From positions 1 through 64,000 of the forward strand of contig NZ_JAADJV010000003.1 of the NCBI RefSeq assembly GCF_011684115.1: a stretch of 64,000 bases of DNA. The letters run 5' to 3'. Source of the stretch: Rahnella aceris. Its GTDB lineage: Bacteria > Pseudomonadota > Gammaproteobacteria > Enterobacterales > Enterobacteriaceae. Position numbers and translations under genes: made by a program. Positions 62,325-64,000 of this stretch are shown here, one piece after another. Every line of letters starts with the position of its first letter. Position 1 is the stretch's first letter. A model generated the notes under the pieces. The model did no database searches and was not told where the DNA came from. It saw nothing but the letters and a program-made list of their open reading frames with translations.

Positions 62325-64000
62325 ATGGAAACGAAAGCCTCGTTATCACGCATCGTCGTCATAATTACCGCTTTGTTCGCCGCGTTAAGCGGGATTTATC
62401 TTCTTGTCGGCGGTATCTGGCTGGCAAAATTAGGGGGTTCTCTTTATTACATTATTGCCGGTGTTATCTCGCTGGTTACCGCGTGGTTGCTGTATCGCCG
62501 TCGCTCTTCTGCATTACTGCTGTACGCAATCTTCCTGTTCGGCACCACGGTGTGGGCGGTGTGGGAAGTAGGCACAGACTTCTGGGCACTGACGCCGCGT
62601 TTAGACGTCACCTTCTTCCTGGGCCTGTGGATCCTGCTGCCGGTTGTGTATAACCAGATGCTGGCGAAAAATGCTTTCGCACGCGGCGCTCTGGCCGTTT
62701 CCCTGCTGTTCACCGTGATTGTGCTGGCGTACTCCGTCTTCAACGATCCGCAGGAAATCAACGGCACCCTTAAAGCTGCCGATGCTGCACCGGCAGCAAC
62801 CGATTCCGGCGTTCCTGCCAGTGACTGGCCGGCCTATGGCCGTACTCAGGGCGGTACCCGTTACTCGCCACTGAACCAGATCAACGATAAAAACGTCAGC
62901 AAGCTCGACGTGGCCTGGACTTTCCGTACCGGTGACCTGAAGACCCCGAACGATCCGGGCGAAATCACTGACGAAGTGACGCCAATCAAAATCGGCGACA
63001 TGCTTTACCTGTGTACGCCGCACCAGAAGCTGTTTGCTCTGGATGCCGCGACCGGTAAAGAGAAGTGGAAGTTCGATCCGCAGCTCAATTCTAACCCGAC
63101 CTTCCAGCACGTGACCTGTCGCGGTGTGTCTTATCATGAGACCACACCTGCTGCACAAGGTGATGCGGCTAATGGCGCAGCGCCTGCTGTCTGTTCACGT
63201 CGTATCATTCTGCCGGTCAACGATGGCCGTCTGTTTGCGCTGGACGCTGAAACCGGCGCACGTTGCCCGGCATTCGGTAACAACGGTGAGCTGAACCTGC
63301 AAGGCAACATGCCTTACGCAACGCCAGGCCACTACGAGCCAACGTCACCGCCAATCATCACTAAATCTGTGATCATCGTGGCGGGTGCGGTTACCGATAA
63401 CTACTCAAACCGCGAGCCTTCCGGCGTGATCCGTGGCTTTGATGTGGAAACCGGTAAACTGCTGTGGGCCTTCGATCCGGGTGCGGCTGAACCGAACAAA
63501 ATCCCTGAAGATGGTCAGCACTTCACGCCAAACTCCCCGAACTCATGGGCGCCTGCGGCTTATGATGACAAGCTGGATCTGGTCTACCTGCCAATCGGCG
63601 TAGCGACACCAGATATCTGGGGCGGCAACCGTACTCCGGAAATGGAACGTTATGCGAGCGGCCTGCTGGCGCTGAATGCGACCACCGGTAAACTGGCCTG
63701 GTTCTATCAGACCGTTCATCACGACCTGTGGGATATGGACGTTCCGGCGCAGCCAACGCTGGCTGATATCACTGACAAGAGCGGCAACAAAGTTCCTGCG
63801 ATTTATGTACCGACCAAAACCGGTAACATCTTCGTGCTGGATCGCCGTGACGGTAAGCTGATTGTTGACGCACCTGAAAAACCTGTTCCGCAAGGCGCAG
63901 CGAAAGGCGACCACGTTTCTCCGACTCAGCCGTTCTCCGAACTGACTTTCCGTCCGGAAGCCAAACTGACCGGTAAAGACATGTGGGGCGCAACGATCTA
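62325..64000 (+). CDS. gcd: PQQ-dependent glucose dehydrogenase (3' end cut by window)
   Basis: 558 codons are visible of about 800. The N-terminus has about five membrane helices (residues 10-145: METKASLSRIVVIITALFAA onward). The PQQ beta-propeller follows with SDWPAYGRTQGGTRYSPLNQ, TPHQKLFALDAATGKEKW, SWAPAAYDDKLDLVYLPIG and FYQTVHHDLWDMDVPAQPTL. It oxidises glucose to gluconolactone in the periplasm and passes electrons to ubiquinone. Gluconate so formed could feed the hexonate dehydratase at 2517, though that link is speculative. Confidence 0.95.
   Translation, partial: METKASLSRIVVIITALFAALSGIYLLVGGIWLAKLGGSLYYIIAGVISLVTAWLLYRRRSSALLLYAIFLFGTTVWAVWEVGTDFWALTPRLDVTFFLGLWILLPVVYNQMLAKNAFARGALAVSLLFTVIVLAYSVFNDPQEINGTLKAADAAPAATDSGVPASDWPAYGRTQGGTRYSPLNQINDKNVSKLDVAWTFRTGDLKTPNDPGEITDEVTPIKIGDMLYLCTPHQKLFALDAATGKEKWKFDPQLNSNPTFQHVTCRGVSYHETTPAAQGDAANGAAPAVCSRRIILPVNDGRLFALDAETGARCPAFGNNGELNLQGNMPYATPGHYEPTSPPIITKSVIIVAGAVTDNYSNREPSGVIRGFDVETGKLLWAFDPGAAEPNKIPEDGQHFTPNSPNSWAPAAYDDKLDLVYLPIGVATPDIWGGNRTPEMERYASGLLALNATTGKLAWFYQTVHHDLWDMDVPAQPTLADITDKSGNKVPAIYVPTKTGNIFVLDRRDGKLIVDAPEKPVPQGAAKGDHVSPTQPFSELTFRPEAKLTGKDMWGATI

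Noticed and set aside
1..64000. Insertion sequences, integrases, tRNA or rRNA genes
   Set aside because: I looked for transposase and integrase motifs and for cloverleaf-type sequences and found none that I could support.

Overview
The window looks like part of a large secondary replicon (megaplasmid or chromid) of a Gram-negative enterobacterium, most likely Rahnella or a close Yersiniaceae/Serratia-type relative. It has close relatives of E. coli genes (PqqU/YncD, AldA, RhaS regulator, Sad with its PtrR-like LysR, GabT/PuuE, Gcd, H-NS). It also has a plasmid core: a Rep_3/RepFIB-type initiator (13.4-14.3 kb), an iteron-rich origin (14.37-15.5 kb), a ParF/ParG-type partition pair (15.7-16.5 kb) and a 1.35-kb degenerate repeat field beside it that I read as the centromere. 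The genus call is inference; the plasmid core is read directly from the sequence. I found no tRNA, rRNA, insertion sequence or CRISPR array.

Layout. 0-1.7 kb: end of a lipoprotein gene and a decayed hipBA toxin-antitoxin locus with intact antitoxin and operators. 1.8-7.4 kb: sugar-acid genes (GntR regulator, mannonate/gluconate dehydratase-like enolase, PTS EIIBC, FAH-family hydrolase, LysR). 7.4-13.1 kb: a five-gene peptide-type ABC transporter. 13.2-17.9 kb: replication and partition core. 17.95-22.3 kb: polyamine-type ABC ATPase, MocR/GabR-type regulator and a GABA aminotransferase. 22.4-31.3 kb: a polyamine-type ABC importer (binding protein and two permeases), then SDR, APH-fold kinase and class-III PLP enzyme, then a diguanylate cyclase and a GntR/FCD regulator. 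31.4-41 kb: sugar MFS transporter, a DmsC-ferredoxin chimera, fabV, small proteins, an orphan ascorbate-type PTS EIIC, sad and its LysR. 41.5-46.2 kb: hns, cytochrome b561, a possible effector/immunity pair facing a T6SS hcp, ketopantoate reductase-like protein, Fic protein. 46.2-54.4 kb: rhamnose module (ABC importer, RhaS activator, aldA, lutC-like). 54.5-58.4 kb: coiled-coil membrane protein, vgrG stub, T6SS-type toxin and immunity gene. 58.4-64 kb: alpha/beta hydrolase, PQQ receptor pqqU and the start of PQQ glucose dehydrogenase gcd.

Most interesting system: the 22.4-31.3 kb block. The kinase resembles hydroxylysine kinase (HYKK) and the PLP enzyme resembles ethanolamine-phosphate/phosphohydroxylysine phospho-lyases (ETNPPL/PHYKPL). 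Together they suggest import of an amino alcohol, phosphorylation of its hydroxyl, then elimination of phosphate and ammonia. The same palindrome, TGATGCATCA, lies before the binding-protein gene, before the SDR-kinase-lyase operon and in the promoter of the GntR gene, so the block reads as a self-contained, autoregulated regulon.

Other points: the very large partition repeat field and a lone perfect hairpin of the same motif 20 kb away; iterons of which about half carry a Dam site; adjacent PQQ receptor and PQQ dehydrogenase; and a cargo edge with several genes cut down to terminal pieces (hipA, vgrG, dmsC-like), suggesting repeated deletion.
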